Positions 9,287 through 18,646 of a stretch of 64,000 nt of DNA are shown piece after piece. The stretch covers positions 1-64,000 of the forward strand of contig UQAW01000013.1 of NCBI GenBank assembly GCA_900539175.1. The letters are read 5' to 3'. The notes beneath the pieces were generated by a model, which was given only the letters and a program-made list of their open reading frames with translations, searched no databases and was not told the origin of the DNA. This DNA is from an uncultured Lachnospiraceae bacterium (GTDB taxonomy: Bacteria > Bacillota > Clostridia > Lachnospirales > Lachnospiraceae). Position 1 is the stretch's first letter; each line of letters opens with the position of its first letter. A program made the position numbers and the translations under genes.

Positions 9287-10189
9287 ATGAACAAGTACAA
9301 AGTGCGTACAGACCTTGCCATGGAAAATGGCGAAAAATATGAAAAAGATAATATTGAGATCCCTGGGGTACGAATCCGCAAGCATTACAACAAAGTCAAA
9401 GATGTCCGTACAACTCTGGTAAAGATTGAGACAGAACACGGGGCAAGATTGATGGAAAAGCCAATCGGCACCTATATTACGATGGAAGCCCCCTCTCTCG
9501 CCGTCTCTGATGAAGATTATCATCAGGAAATCTCTCTGGAACTATCACGCCATCTGAAAAAGCTTCTGCCTGAAAAGCTGAATTCCGTACTGGTAGTAGG
9601 ATTGGGAAATCAGGATGTGACACCGGATGCACTTGGTCCGGCAGTAATCAGTAATCTTCATATAACCAGACATCTAATCCGGGAGTACGGTTTTGGAGGA
9701 CCAGGAACCAGGAATTGTCCTATGGTCAGCTCTCTTGTACCGGGAGTGATGGCACAAACAGGTATGGAAACGCTGGAAATCCTTCAAGGTGTGGTAGAAA
9801 AAACGCATCCTGATGTGGCTGTAGTAATCGATGCTCTTGCAGCCCGGAACACAAAGCGGCTCAATTGTACGATTCAGTTGACAGATACGGGGATCAGCCC
9901 CGGTTCAGGCGTAGGGAATCACAGATGCGGTCTTACGAAGGAGACTCTGGGAATTCCGGTAATTGGGATTGGGATTCCTACGGTTGTGGATGCAGGGACA
10001 ATTGTTCATGATGCCGTATCCAATCTGCTGGAGGCATTGGAAGAATCGGAAATTGACGAATTTCTGGGAGAGATTATCAGTCCTTCGCTGCGTTCGATGT
10101 TCGTGACTCCGAAGGATATTGACGAGACAATCAAAAGACTGAGTTTTACGATTTCGGAAGGGATTAATATGGCGTTTTCGGAGGGATAA
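9287..10189 (+). CDS. gpr: Germination protease GPR (peptidase family A25)
   Basis: Endoprotease that degrades small acid-soluble spore proteins at germination and is made as a zymogen in the forespore. The 300 residues match the family. Near the N-terminus is RTDLAME, typical of the propeptide region. The conserved GLGNQDVTPDALGP segment and VVIDALAAR segment each carry an acidic residue of the proposed catalytic pair. The ATG follows CGAGGAGCG closely. It is one of the few plus-strand genes, divergent from rpsT, and stands alone, in keeping with a forespore-specific promoter. I could not identify a convincing sigma-G box. Confidence 0.95.
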   Translation: MNKYKVRTDLAMENGEKYEKDNIEIPGVRIRKHYNKVKDVRTTLVKIETEHGARLMEKPIGTYITMEAPSLAVSDEDYHQEISLELSRHLKKLLPEKLNSVLVVGLGNQDVTPDALGPAVISNLHITRHLIREYGFGGPGTRNCPMVSSLVPGVMAQTGMETLEILQGVVEKTHPDVAVVIDALAARNTKRLNCTIQLTDTGISPGSGVGNHRCGLTKETLGIPVIGIGIPTVVDAGTIVHDAVSNLLEALEESEIDEFLGEIISPSLRSMFVTPKDIDETIKRLSFTISEGINMAFSEG

Positions 10190-10221
10190 CGACAGCCAGA
10201 GCGTGTTGTAAAAATCATTGC

Positions 10222-10336
10222 ACCAATCTGTACGTCCTAATTTGTGCCCTGACAGTGAACGCTTTGGTCAACGTAGCACCGCTACGCCTCCCAAACCGTT
10301 CACCGTCAGGACACAAATTTGAACATACATCTTGGT
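10222..10336. repeat. Long palindromic intergenic element
   Basis: Between gpr and the convergent ATPase gene. A stem of about 27 bp (AATTTGTG... with ...CACAAATT, 10239-10319) encloses an apex with ACGTAGCACCGCTACGCCTC. An outer pairing (CACCAATC with ATCTTGGT) extends it. The apex resembles that at 43216-43243, so this is a dispersed family. The flank at 10195-10222 (AGAGCGTG...) resembles, inverted, 62225-62250. Confidence 0.6.
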
Positions 10337-10451
10337 ACAAGTATTTTTTCAACCCGCTCCCTTGCGTTCATACTAAGCTCATCACCAATGAGCTCTTCGC
10401 TAAGTATTCACTGCAAGTGGATCTTCGGGCGCACTCCGAAGATAGACTGTT

Positions 10452-11195
10452 CTATTCTTTTGATAATAATTTCTCAAGAAAATATTCCCGGTTATTGATG
10501 AACATCTCGATTACCTGGTAGCTTTCCGTTTCTTCGTAGCTGCATGGATGCAGGGGACCTTCGTCGAAGGTCAGAATTCGGGCATTGGGAAGGCCCAGCA
10601 GGATTGGAGAGTGGGTAGCGATCAGGAATTGCGCGCCTTGTTTTGATAGTTTATCGATTTCTATCAGCAGGGTCAATTGCCGTTGGGGGGATAGTGCGGC
10701 TTCCGGTTCGTCCAGTATGTATAAACCGTTTTCCACAAAGGTTCCCTGGATTAATTTCAGAATGCTTTCTCCATGTGACTGTTGATGGAGGGACTTTCCG
10801 CCGTATCTGGCATAATAGATTTCCATAGCGTCTCCATCCCGGTATTCTTCTGCTTTACTGGCAACGTTATAGAAGCTCTCTGCTCTCAGAAAATAGTTTC
10901 CCTTTGGGCGTTTGCTTCCTTTTACCAAACGGATGGCATTGCATAGTTCAGAGTGGGAATTATAAGTGGAAAAACAATAATTCTTTGTACCGCCTTCCGG
11001 ATTAAAACCATATGCCACAGCAATTCCTTCAAGTAATGTGGATTTTCCGGAACCATTTTCGCCCGCAAAAAATGTGACATTACGATCGAAAGTCAGAAAC
11101 TCTTCAAATTGCAGAGCTGGAATTTCTCTCAGATAGGTGTCTTCTTCTATTTCGTTCCAATTGATAGAAATTTTCTTTATAAATCTGTCGTTCAT
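10452..11195 (-). CDS. AAA-type ATPase, SMC/ABC-like fold
   Basis: Predicted ATPase of 247 residues, in the size range of the COG3910 group. Walker A is FAGENGSGKST (about 43-53), Walker B YILDEPEAALS (about 157-167), and the H-loop is THSP. A QSHGES segment stands in the signature position. No membrane segments, so it is a soluble single-module ATPase. Its start overlaps the holA stop by four bases (ATGA), which implies translational coupling to the DNA polymerase delta subunit gene. The cellular role is not known to me; family members are often near DNA metabolism genes. Confidence 0.8.
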   Translation of the reverse strand: MNDRFIKKISINWNEIEEDTYLREIPALQFEEFLTFDRNVTFFAGENGSGKSTLLEGIAVAYGFNPEGGTKNYCFSTYNSHSELCNAIRLVKGSKRPKGNYFLRAESFYNVASKAEEYRDGDAMEIYYARYGGKSLHQQSHGESILKLIQGTFVENGLYILDEPEAALSPQRQLTLLIEIDKLSKQGAQFLIATHSPILLGLPNARILTFDEGPLHPCSYEETESYQVIEMFINNREYFLEKLLSKE

Positions 11196-12187
11196 TGCTG
11201 ACTCCCTTGTGTGCTGCTGTATTTAATAATCAGAAGTTCCACACTCATCGTATCAGAGAGACGGCCTGTTTTCACATCGGTTTCTGCAGAGGTACAGTCA
11301 GCCATGGCATTTTGAAGCCGGGAAAGGGTATACCAGCGGATGAGAGGAAGGTACTTCCGCACCGCAAAATCCCGAAGTCCGGTACGTGAAGCAATGGTCT
11401 TTACATCACACCCCTGATCGTTCAGGGCTTTTACCTGAAGCATCATATTGAATTCCCGGGCGATCAAAGCCAGAATCTTCAGCGGCGGTTCTTTCAGGGC
11501 CAACAGATCATAATATAAGTCTAATGCCTTTTTCTGCTGTCTTCCTGTCACCGCCCGCACCATGTCAAAAATCTGATTGGTCACCTGTGTGGTGCAGACT
11601 TCTTCAATATCCTCGGTTGTAATGACCTCTTTTTCCATCGTATAACAGAGCAGCTTTTCCATCTCCCGCTCAATGTTTCCCATATCATTGCCTGTCTTAC
11701 TAAAAAACAGTTCCAGATCTGCTTTCGTGATCTTCTTCTGTTCCTTTTTCAGCATTCCAAGTACCCACCTGGTCAGGGTATTACCATCCTGGGTTGTGAA
11801 TTCCACTGCCTTCCCCTGCTTCTGAACCGCCTTATACATGCGGCTGCGCTTATCCACCTCGTTTTCCACGAATACCATACAGAGATAATCCGGCAGCTTT
11901 GCCATATAATCAGCCAACTTATCGGCTTTATTTTTAAAAAATCCGGTATTCTCCAACAAAATGATCCGGCGAGGTGCAAAAAAAGGCATGGTTTCAGCCA
12001 AATCTATGATCTCGCCTTCATTCAGACCTTTCCCCTCGAACCGGGAAAAATTCATGGTATCTTCCTCCGGATTCAGTGCTTTGCATAACTTGTCCCTGTA
12101 CTGCTGTTTCAGATATGCCTCTGTTCCAAAGAACAGATATGCTTTTTTAAATTCCTGATTTTTAATATCCTCAATAATGCTCTTCAT
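11192..12187 (-). CDS. holA: DNA polymerase III delta subunit (HolA)
   Basis: Clamp-loader subunit that opens the beta clamp. 331 residues, the usual length. The N-terminal AAA-like region begins with KAYLFFGTEAYLK and lacks a functional P-loop, as expected for delta. The middle carries the Asn-x-x-Arg-Glu-Met-Glu-Lys-Leu segment (about 167-176), and the C-terminal helical domain follows. It lies directly downstream of comEC, an arrangement common in Firmicutes. It is coupled to the ATPase gene by a four-base overlap. Confidence 0.93.
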   Translation of the reverse strand: MKSIIEDIKNQEFKKAYLFFGTEAYLKQQYRDKLCKALNPEEDTMNFSRFEGKGLNEGEIIDLAETMPFFAPRRIILLENTGFFKNKADKLADYMAKLPDYLCMVFVENEVDKRSRMYKAVQKQGKAVEFTTQDGNTLTRWVLGMLKKEQKKITKADLELFFSKTGNDMGNIEREMEKLLCYTMEKEVITTEDIEEVCTTQVTNQIFDMVRAVTGRQQKKALDLYYDLLALKEPPLKILALIAREFNMMLQVKALNDQGCDVKTIASRTGLRDFAVRKYLPLIRWYTLSRLQNAMADCTSAETDVKTGRLSDTMSVELLIIKYSSTQGSQQ

Positions 12188-12253
12188 GTAGGCAGCTCCC
12201 TGACTTTATTCTTATCATTCTCTCTTACACAATACCGATTTTAATTCCTTTTG

Positions 12254-14773
12254 TCAACCTGCCGTTTGCTTCCATCGTCTTACTGTCAGCTGATCGCCGT
12301 CAACGCTTACTGTAACCGCACCGCCAGAAGGCGTATCATAAATTTCTGCCTTCTGTTTCTTTAAGCGATTCAAAGTTTCCTGATGAGGATGACCGTAAGT
12401 ATTCTTTTCCCCACAGGAAATGACTGCAATCTGCGGCTGTATGGCTTTCAGGAATTCTTCCATCGTAGAATTTCTAGATCCGTGATGAGCCACTTTCAGA
12501 TACTCATACACTTTGAATTCTTTACAGGTTTCCATTTCTTCCAGTACCTTTTTCTCTCCATCTCCTTCCAAATCTCCCGTCAGCAAGGCATCGAATGCCC
12601 TATAGCGAACTCCCAGTGTAATGGAACCACTATTCGGTGATTTACAATAGTCTTCTTCATCCGGATGAAGGACCTGAATCCGTAATTCTTCCTGTTGAAT
12701 CTGATCTCCCCTTTGCAGATAAAAGACCGGAATCCCTGCCTTTTCAGACACTTCCAGAAATTGCTGTTCCTCCTTTGACGCTTTCATCCATACGGGCAGA
12801 AACAGCCGTTCAATCCGAATTCCGGTCTGTCTTGCTGCTGCCTGCTCCAATAGCTCCAAAATTCCATTGGTGTGATCCTCATCCGGGTGCGTTACAATAA
12901 TGCCTGTCAACGTTCGTATTCCCTGACTTTTCAGATATGGCAGGATACGATAGGTTCCTACCTGCTTTTCGCTGCTGCTTCCGCCGTCTATAAGATAAAC
13001 CCCCGTCCCTGACCGCAGCACAATACTATCCCCCTGTCCAACATCCAAGGCTGCAATCGACAAACTTACCGGCTTTCTCCACATAAGAAGAAGCACAGCA
13101 AATATTATCAGAAACACAGCGCCCCTTCTGCCGCCTGTTATAATTCTTACACGATTCATAAGTCCCCTGCCTCTCATCTCCTCCTTTTCAAGATCGACAC
13201 CCTCCTCCCCCTTCTTTTCCAAAATATATTTCATCCTCCAGGTAACTGCTGCAAGCAATAGATAATATACAAAAATCTGCCATATTTCCGGCTGTCCGCA
13301 GATATAAACTGCACCCGGAACAGCACGTATGGTCTTCAGTACCACATCGTAGCCCTCAAGAAGCGCCCATGCAGGAAAAAGAAGAAGCTTTCCCGCAGTT
13401 ATATGAAACAAGCCAACTGCTGTACCTACCGCTCCCGGAATCAGCGCCACAGATATGGTCGGAAGAATCAGCAGATTCGCCAACAGTCCAAACACCGGAA
13501 TCTGATAAAAATAGTAACAGGTTAACGGCAATGTTGTAAGCGTAATCGCCATACATGCCAGAATATTATCTTTTAAAAGCTGTTTTCCTTTCTGCCATTT
13601 TGTTCGAATACGATGCCTCCTTTGCATCCTGTCTCGCCAGACAGGGTAAATGACACCCGCCCCGATAACAGCAGCAAAGGAAAGCTGAAATCCACTGTAA
13701 AAAAGATAACAATGATTTTCTGCCAACAACAAGATGAATGACAGACTCATCGACGATAAAGGATCGTAACTTCTTCCGGTTACTTTTGCTCCCAGAATCA
13801 CATAAAACATAAACAATGCGCGTAACGTAGCCGGCTGATTTCCCGTAAACCAGCAATAACATGCCATCACTACACCTGCACTCATTGCTGATACTGTCTC
13901 CGGCATAAGCATTCTTCTCAAGAAATTATAAAGCCCCATTCCTAATAACATCAGATGTAAACCACTGATACTAATTATATGTAAAACGGATCCTGCTTCG
14001 TAATTAAGTCTTACATCCGTATCCAGTGATGACTTATCCCCTAACAGCATTGCCGCCAGAATCCCCGCATGACGCTCCGGCAACATCTTCTCCAGATTCT
14101 TGACCATCCTCTGTCTCAACTGTTCTACCCGCTCAGAGACACTTTTCCGCTGTTCAAGAATCTGTATCTGCTCTGCCCACATAGAGTAGAAAATTCCACG
14201 GGCCGCATAATAAGAAACACGATCAAACTGACCGGGATTTCCCGGCGGTTCGATGTCCTCAAGGCACCCCTGCACCCTGATATCGGAACCAATCCTGCAG
14301 ACCGAAATCTTTCCGCCGCTTTGATTCCCTTCTTTTTCTGAAATTACTAATACATTTCCGGCTATCGGCACTACCTCGCCTTTAGAAACCATCTGTTTGC
14401 CATCTTGATATTCTGTCTGATTCTCATCAGTTTTAACTATATATGTATTTTTTTGTTCATGGATTGGAACTATGATCTGATTATTTTTCCACTGACCGGC
14501 TTGATCTGCCGTTTGATCTTTGATTGATTTATGGATTTGATTTTTGCTCTGCATTTCCAGAATTGCATCTTTTATATAATATTGATAAGCTTTTTCTTTT
14601 TCTATCCTTCGATAAACTCGTCCGGTAATGATCACAGAAACTTCCTGCTTTGCATACTGGCTGATGGGTTCTTGCTTTGCAGGCCTCCCGATTCCCGGAA
14701 AGCCTGCGGTCGCAAGAATACAAAGCCCGGCAGCAAGTCCTGTACCGACCGCCAGTAATGGGCGTTTTATCAT
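12254..14773 (-). CDS. comEC: DNA internalisation channel ComEC/Rec2
   Basis: Membrane channel and nuclease-like protein for single-stranded DNA uptake in transformation. About 839 residues with the three expected parts: an N-terminal soluble domain, the multi-spanning competence domain (around residues 230-520, with SISGLHLMLLG), and a C-terminal metallo-beta-lactamase-like domain (ALDVGQGDS, THPDEDHTNG, KVAHHGSRNS). All key metal ligands look intact. I use the ATG at 14773, which has AAAGGA six bases upstream; a GTG at 14812 is also in frame but overlaps the preceding stop. Same strand and close behind comEA and the two-component genes. Confidence 0.94.
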   Translation of the reverse strand: MIKRPLLAVGTGLAAGLCILATAGFPGIGRPAKQEPISQYAKQEVSVIITGRVYRRIEKEKAYQYYIKDAILEMQSKNQIHKSIKDQTADQAGQWKNNQIIVPIHEQKNTYIVKTDENQTEYQDGKQMVSKGEVVPIAGNVLVISEKEGNQSGGKISVCRIGSDIRVQGCLEDIEPPGNPGQFDRVSYYAARGIFYSMWAEQIQILEQRKSVSERVEQLRQRMVKNLEKMLPERHAGILAAMLLGDKSSLDTDVRLNYEAGSVLHIISISGLHLMLLGMGLYNFLRRMLMPETVSAMSAGVVMACYCWFTGNQPATLRALFMFYVILGAKVTGRSYDPLSSMSLSFILLLAENHCYLFYSGFQLSFAAVIGAGVIYPVWRDRMQRRHRIRTKWQKGKQLLKDNILACMAITLTTLPLTCYYFYQIPVFGLLANLLILPTISVALIPGAVGTAVGLFHITAGKLLLFPAWALLEGYDVVLKTIRAVPGAVYICGQPEIWQIFVYYLLLAAVTWRMKYILEKKGEEGVDLEKEEMRGRGLMNRVRIITGGRRGAVFLIIFAVLLLMWRKPVSLSIAALDVGQGDSIVLRSGTGVYLIDGGSSSEKQVGTYRILPYLKSQGIRTLTGIIVTHPDEDHTNGILELLEQAAARQTGIRIERLFLPVWMKASKEEQQFLEVSEKAGIPVFYLQRGDQIQQEELRIQVLHPDEEDYCKSPNSGSITLGVRYRAFDALLTGDLEGDGEKKVLEEMETCKEFKVYEYLKVAHHGSRNSTMEEFLKAIQPQIAVISCGEKNTYGHPHQETLNRLKKQKAEIYDTPSGGAVTVSVDGDQLTVRRWKQTAG

Positions 14774-14808
14774 CTGATTTCCTTTCCTCTGATAAACAGT
14801 AAGTCTTA

Positions 14809-15741
14809 TCACCCTTCGAGGAGATAACTGTTATCCCATCGGAATAACTGGTCCAACCCGATTTTATCCCGAAAGGTAATATCACTTTCACCATTGATTG
14901 AAAACTGTACTTCCCGCACTTTGCATACCCTTGTCAGAGAATTCACAATCGAGTAGATCGGAATCTCCTCCCTGACGTTCAAAGTAGAACTCTGAAAACT
15001 GTCATCAAAGTTCACATAACAGATATCATCAGAAATGGTAACACTCAAAATATGTGTCTCCGCAGGAAGTACTGCATAATGCCCCTCTTCCTTAGGTCCC
15101 TTAATTAATTGCTCCACTACAAAACGTTCCAACGGAACATTACTGCTGTAGTTTACATTCCGCTCCTCGGGAACCAATTTCGTGCCGTCAGCATTGGCAA
15201 AATATAATGTCATGGTAATATTCTGGTACGTATTAATCTCTTTTCCTGAATTCTCTACAAAACTATCCTCACTCAGAAAACCGACTTCTGCTCCCCGGCT
15301 GTCCTTCAAAGACTCGCCTTCCACCAGAATCTCTACCTTTTCTACCCCTGGAATCTGTGTAAAGGTACGTACCAGACCGACTCTTGTCACGATTTCACGA
15401 GTAAACATCATATCACTGTAACTGCTGCTTAAGTTGAGATGCAAAATACCATCCTGCCATGCTGATCCCTGGATTGCCACACCTTTCGGCAGCAAACTAT
15501 GATATTCTTCTTTTTTCGTTCCCGGATCTTCTGTTTGATTGTAAATGAACTCCTGAATCATATCCTCGGTGTTATCAGATACCGGTTCGTATTCCTCATA
15601 CACCACCTGATTCCCGGCTTCATTGATATAGTACATACAATATTCCTGCTCTGCCTGGTCACTGCTGTTTTGATCGCTGCAGCCGGCTGCCGCCACACAC
15701 AAGAGTACAGTCAGCAGCAGCCACGTTATCTTCTTCTTCAT
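14809..15741 (-). CDS. Lipoprotein with two GerMN domains
   Basis: 310-residue predicted lipoprotein. The signal peptide is KKKITWLLLTVLLCVAAAGC, with the lipidated Cys at about 20. Two GerMN-like repeats follow: one around 45-145 (LLPKGVAIQGS..., LNLSSSY), one around 170-285 (VLPAETHILSV..., VNFDDSF). GerM family proteins act at the spore or vegetative envelope and GerMN domains bind cell-wall components. The start is the ATG at 15741 with GGAGG seven bases before. It follows the histidine kinase by ten bases, so it may be the sensory or effector partner of that kinase, as LpqB is for MtrB in Actinobacteria. That parallel is inference. Confidence 0.85.
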   Translation of the reverse strand: MKKKITWLLLTVLLCVAAAGCSDQNSSDQAEQEYCMYYINEAGNQVVYEEYEPVSDNTEDMIQEFIYNQTEDPGTKKEEYHSLLPKGVAIQGSAWQDGILHLNLSSSYSDMMFTREIVTRVGLVRTFTQIPGVEKVEILVEGESLKDSRGAEVGFLSEDSFVENSGKEINTYQNITMTLYFANADGTKLVPEERNVNYSSNVPLERFVVEQLIKGPKEEGHYAVLPAETHILSVTISDDICYVNFDDSFQSSTLNVREEIPIYSIVNSLTRVCKVREVQFSINGESDITFRDKIGLDQLFRWDNSYLLEG

Positions 15742-15751
15742 ACTGCGCCTC

Positions 15752-17152
15752 CTATGCCACATAGGTGAGCGGAATTCTCACCGAAAATGTAGTTCCTTCG
15801 TTCTCTTTACTGTAAACTTTAATCGCACCGCGATGCATAACAATCGCACTTCTTGTAATTGCCAGCCCCAGTCCTGTTCCTCCGATTTCACGGGAATGTG
15901 ACTTATCCACACGATAAAAACGCTCGAAAATCTGACTGATGGATCCTTCCGGAATCCCGATACCGGAATCCGCCACAGTCACATAAAAGTATTTGTGATC
16001 CGCATTCAGGGAAACCCGCACCCAACCGCCCGGCTTATTATACTTAATTGCATTTTCCATAAGATTGGAAAATGCCAATGTCAGCTTTGTCTCATCGATC
16101 TCCGCATTGACCGGACGGAAACTATCCATAATCAGTTCTACATCCGCCTTAGCTGCAATTGGCTTCAGACGTTTCAGCACCAGTTCCAACAGTTCATTGA
16201 TATTTACCGCTTCAATGTTCAGATCCGCCGCTTTCTTATCCATCTTCACCAGGGACAGAAGATCCGTAATGATCTTATTTTCCCGGTCAATCTCTTCCGT
16301 AATATCCTGCATGAACTCCTGATACAGTTCAATCGGTACATTCTCCTGCCCATTCAACGAATCTGCCAAAACTTTCATGGAGGTCAGCGGTGTCTTCAAC
16401 TCATGGGACACATTGGATACAAACTCCTGCCGGGACTCATCCAGAGAACGTACTCTTGCAAGCATCTTATTAAATGCATCCGTAATCAATTCTGTCTCCA
16501 GATAATCCGGAACAGATATACTTTCATTCAGGTATCCATCCGTAATATCCTCGATGGAACGTGTTACCTTCTGGAATGGTTTCATCAGATAGACAGACAG
16601 GATATAGCCCAGAACCAGCACAACCAACATAATAATGGTCAGCAGCAACAATCCCTTCTGCTCCAGAATATCCATACTTGACCGAATCTCCACTGTGGAT
16701 ACACTGACAAGCATCACTCCCTGTAATTCCTTGGTCTCGGGATTCTGAATACCGATCGTCATCTCGATATAACTGTTCTTCCGGTCGTACCGGCTGATCT
16801 CTTTTCCATCAAAGCACGCAATCACTTCCTGAGATACCATCAGTTTTCCCATATCCAGATCATACGTATCTTTGATCACCTTAAAATCCCGGTTGATGAT
16901 CTGAATACGTCCGCCGTAAATGTTGGTCAGCATACTGAATTCCCCGTTAATTACCGAATTGCTGGGATCCTCCATATACCCCAGCTTTACAAGCTGATTG
17001 CACAGAATATCACACTGATTCTTCACTGTGACCGTCCGCAGGCTTACCGCACGATCCTCATAACTGCTCACAATTCCATTTTCAATGATAATACTGGGAA
17101 TAATCCCGATGATAACCAGTATCAATGTGATACGAAACCGCAGACTCCGCAA
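15752..17152 (-). CDS. Sensor histidine kinase (WalK/PhoR-like)
   Basis: Membrane sensor kinase, about 466 residues from the start chosen. A first membrane helix (RITLILVIIGIIPSIII), an extracellular sensor of about 140 residues, a second helix (LLLLTIIMLVVLVLGYIL), a HAMP linker, HisKA with the phospho-acceptor in VSNVSHELKTPLTS, and HATPase_c with NLMENAIKYN, DSGIGIP and GGTGLGLA. The start is uncertain: reading can extend to 17275, but that would overlap the regulator by 100 bases. TTG 17152 or an ATT near 17179 are more likely. Pairs with the regulator just upstream. Confidence 0.88.
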   Translation of the reverse strand: MRSLRFRITLILVIIGIIPSIIIENGIVSSYEDRAVSLRTVTVKNQCDILCNQLVKLGYMEDPSNSVINGEFSMLTNIYGGRIQIINRDFKVIKDTYDLDMGKLMVSQEVIACFDGKEISRYDRKNSYIEMTIGIQNPETKELQGVMLVSVSTVEIRSSMDILEQKGLLLLTIIMLVVLVLGYILSVYLMKPFQKVTRSIEDITDGYLNESISVPDYLETELITDAFNKMLARVRSLDESRQEFVSNVSHELKTPLTSMKVLADSLNGQENVPIELYQEFMQDITEEIDRENKIITDLLSLVKMDKKAADLNIEAVNINELLELVLKRLKPIAAKADVELIMDSFRPVNAEIDETKLTLAFSNLMENAIKYNKPGGWVRVSLNADHKYFYVTVADSGIGIPEGSISQIFERFYRVDKSHSREIGGTGLGLAITRSAIVMHRGAIKVYSKENEGTTFSVRIPLTYVA

Positions 17153-17174
17153 AAACTTCCATTTTCCTGTAAAT

Positions 17175-17864
17175 TTAATTCTGGAAATAATAACCAACTC
17201 CCCACTTCGTGTGCACATACTTCGGATCACTCGGGTTCGTCTCAATCTTTTCGCGGAGACGACGGATATGTACATCCACGGTTCTTACATCGCCGGGATA
17301 CTCGTATCCCCATACGATATTCAGCAGATTTTCACGGCTGTAAACTTTGTTCGGATTAAACACCAGCAATTCTAATACATCAAACTCTTTCGCCGTCAGA
17401 TTAATCTCTTTTGCCCCGATAAATACTCTGCGGCTCTCACAATCCAGCTTCAGATCGCCCACCTGAACGACCTTCGCTTTCTCCTCCTTCGGCTCTTTTT
17501 TGTTGGCGCGGCGCATGATTGCCTTAATTCTTGCCTTTACTTCCAGAATATTAAAAGGTTTTGTAATATAATCATCTGCACCATATTCCAACCCTAAAAT
17601 CTTGTCCATGTCCTCGCCTTTTGCAGTCAGCATAATAATCGGAACACTGGAGAACTCCCGAATCTGCTGGCAGACTTCCAGTCCGTTCATCTTCGGCAGC
17701 ATAATATCCAGCAGGATCATATCATACTCGCAATCCTTTGCCATATTCAGCGCCTCTTCCCCGTCATAGGCACAGTCCACTTCCATTCCTTCCTGCTCCA
17801 GACTGAAACGGATTCCTTTTACAATCAGTTTTTCATCATCAACAACCAAAACTCTCTTTGCCAT
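17175..17864 (-). CDS. OmpR/PhoB-family response regulator
   Basis: 229 residues: receiver domain with acidic pocket (VVDDE, residues 7-11), phospho-acceptor Asp53 (LLDIMLP) and Lys in ITKPFN, then a winged-helix DNA-binding domain (about 130-229) ending in the usual RTVDVHIRRLREKIE and GVGYYF motifs. ATG with AGGAG six bases upstream. Lies between comEA and its kinase gene; all are on the same strand with gaps below 25 bases. Strong resemblance to the WalR/MtrA type, but no WalHI or HtrA genes follow, so I do not call it WalR. Confidence 0.92.
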   Translation of the reverse strand: MAKRVLVVDDEKLIVKGIRFSLEQEGMEVDCAYDGEEALNMAKDCEYDMILLDIMLPKMNGLEVCQQIREFSSVPIIMLTAKGEDMDKILGLEYGADDYITKPFNILEVKARIKAIMRRANKKEPKEEKAKVVQVGDLKLDCESRRVFIGAKEINLTAKEFDVLELLVFNPNKVYSRENLLNIVWGYEYPGDVRTVDVHIRRLREKIETNPSDPKYVHTKWGVGYYFQN

Positions 17865-17873
17865 AGCTCTCTC

Positions 17874-18533
17874 CTATATCTCTATCTGCTCCCTGATTTT
17901 CTCAAAAAGCTTTTCCTTAATACCTTCAATCTCCATAATTTCTTCGATGGACCGAAAACCACCGTGCTGCTCCCGGTAAGCAATAATCGCCTGTGCCCTG
18001 GCTTCCCCGATTCCTGATAAAGTCATCAGTTCCTCTGCACTCGCCGTATTCAGATTCACTTTTTTCCCATTTGAGCCAGATTTTCCTGCGCCAGAATCAG
18101 GGACAGGTAAATCAACTGCTTCTTCTTTTGTGTAAACAACAACCTGCTGTCCATCCCGCAGCACCTCCGCCTGATTCAAAACTCTGTTATCCGCCTCCTC
18201 CAACAATCCACCGGCGGCTTCAATCAGCTCATACATTCTGCTTCCGTCCGGAAGCGTATAGACTCCGGGGCTTGCTACAGCCCCGCAGATATAGACAACC
18301 ACCTCTGCTGACCGTCCTTCCGTGTCCGCATCAACCATTGACTGCTCCCAACTTTCGACTGTTTTGACCGTATGTTCCTTGCTGTCTTCCTCTGAATCCG
18401 GTGTTTTCGGAATGTCTCCCTGATTTTTCTCATCCTGCAGTTCATACACGGTTGTCTCCTGCATGCACCCCACAGATATTGTTAAAACCGAACATAGACT
18501 TATCGCTAAAAATAAACCTTTTATAAATTTCAT
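17874..18533 (-). CDS. comEA: ComEA-like DNA-binding lipoprotein
   Basis: Receptor that binds double-stranded DNA outside the membrane and feeds it to ComEC. 219 residues. The N-terminal signal ends at VGC, so it is probably a lipoprotein rather than the usual membrane-anchored form. Next come a linker, an SLBB domain (VVVYICGAVASPGVYTLPDG, about 80-99), and a C-terminal helix-hairpin-helix pair (VNLNTASAEELMTLSGIGEA, then GGFRSIEEIMEIEGI). The ATG at 18533 has AAGGAG seven bases upstream; the ATG two codons earlier is too close to it. First gene of the comEA-regulator-kinase-GerMN-comEC run. Confidence 0.9.
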   Translation of the reverse strand: MKFIKGLFLAISLCSVLTISVGCMQETTVYELQDEKNQGDIPKTPDSEEDSKEHTVKTVESWEQSMVDADTEGRSAEVVVYICGAVASPGVYTLPDGSRMYELIEAAGGLLEEADNRVLNQAEVLRDGQQVVVYTKEEAVDLPVPDSGAGKSGSNGKKVNLNTASAEELMTLSGIGEARAQAIIAYREQHGGFRSIEEIMEIEGIKEKLFEKIREQIEI

Positions 18534-18542
18534 ATGCATGCT

Positions 18543-18563
18543 CCTTACATTCCTTTCTGTAAG
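18543..18563 (-). promoter_or_regulatory. Hairpin covering the comEA ribosome site
   Basis: On the minus strand CCTTACA and TGTAAGG form a 7-bp stem. The second arm contains most of the Shine-Dalgarno AAGGAG of comEA, so the fold would hide it. Confidence 0.4.
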
Positions 18564-18589
18564 GGTCCCTTGCCTGCATAACTATAGTT

Positions 18590-18618
18590 ATTGTAACGAA
18601 TTTCCTAACCAATTACAA
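18590..18618 (-). promoter_or_regulatory. Predicted promoter of the comEA run
   Basis: TTGTAA, 17 bases, TACAAT on the minus strand, about 50 bases upstream of comEA. It is the only good promoter I see for the following five genes. Confidence 0.55.
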
Positions 18619-18646
18619 GATGAACCTCAAAAAAAACAAGATTTCT

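Noticed and set aside
17175..17864. Calling the regulator/kinase pair WalR/WalK
   Set aside because: Domain layout fits, but no walH, walI, yycJ or htrA genes follow; the context is competence-like.
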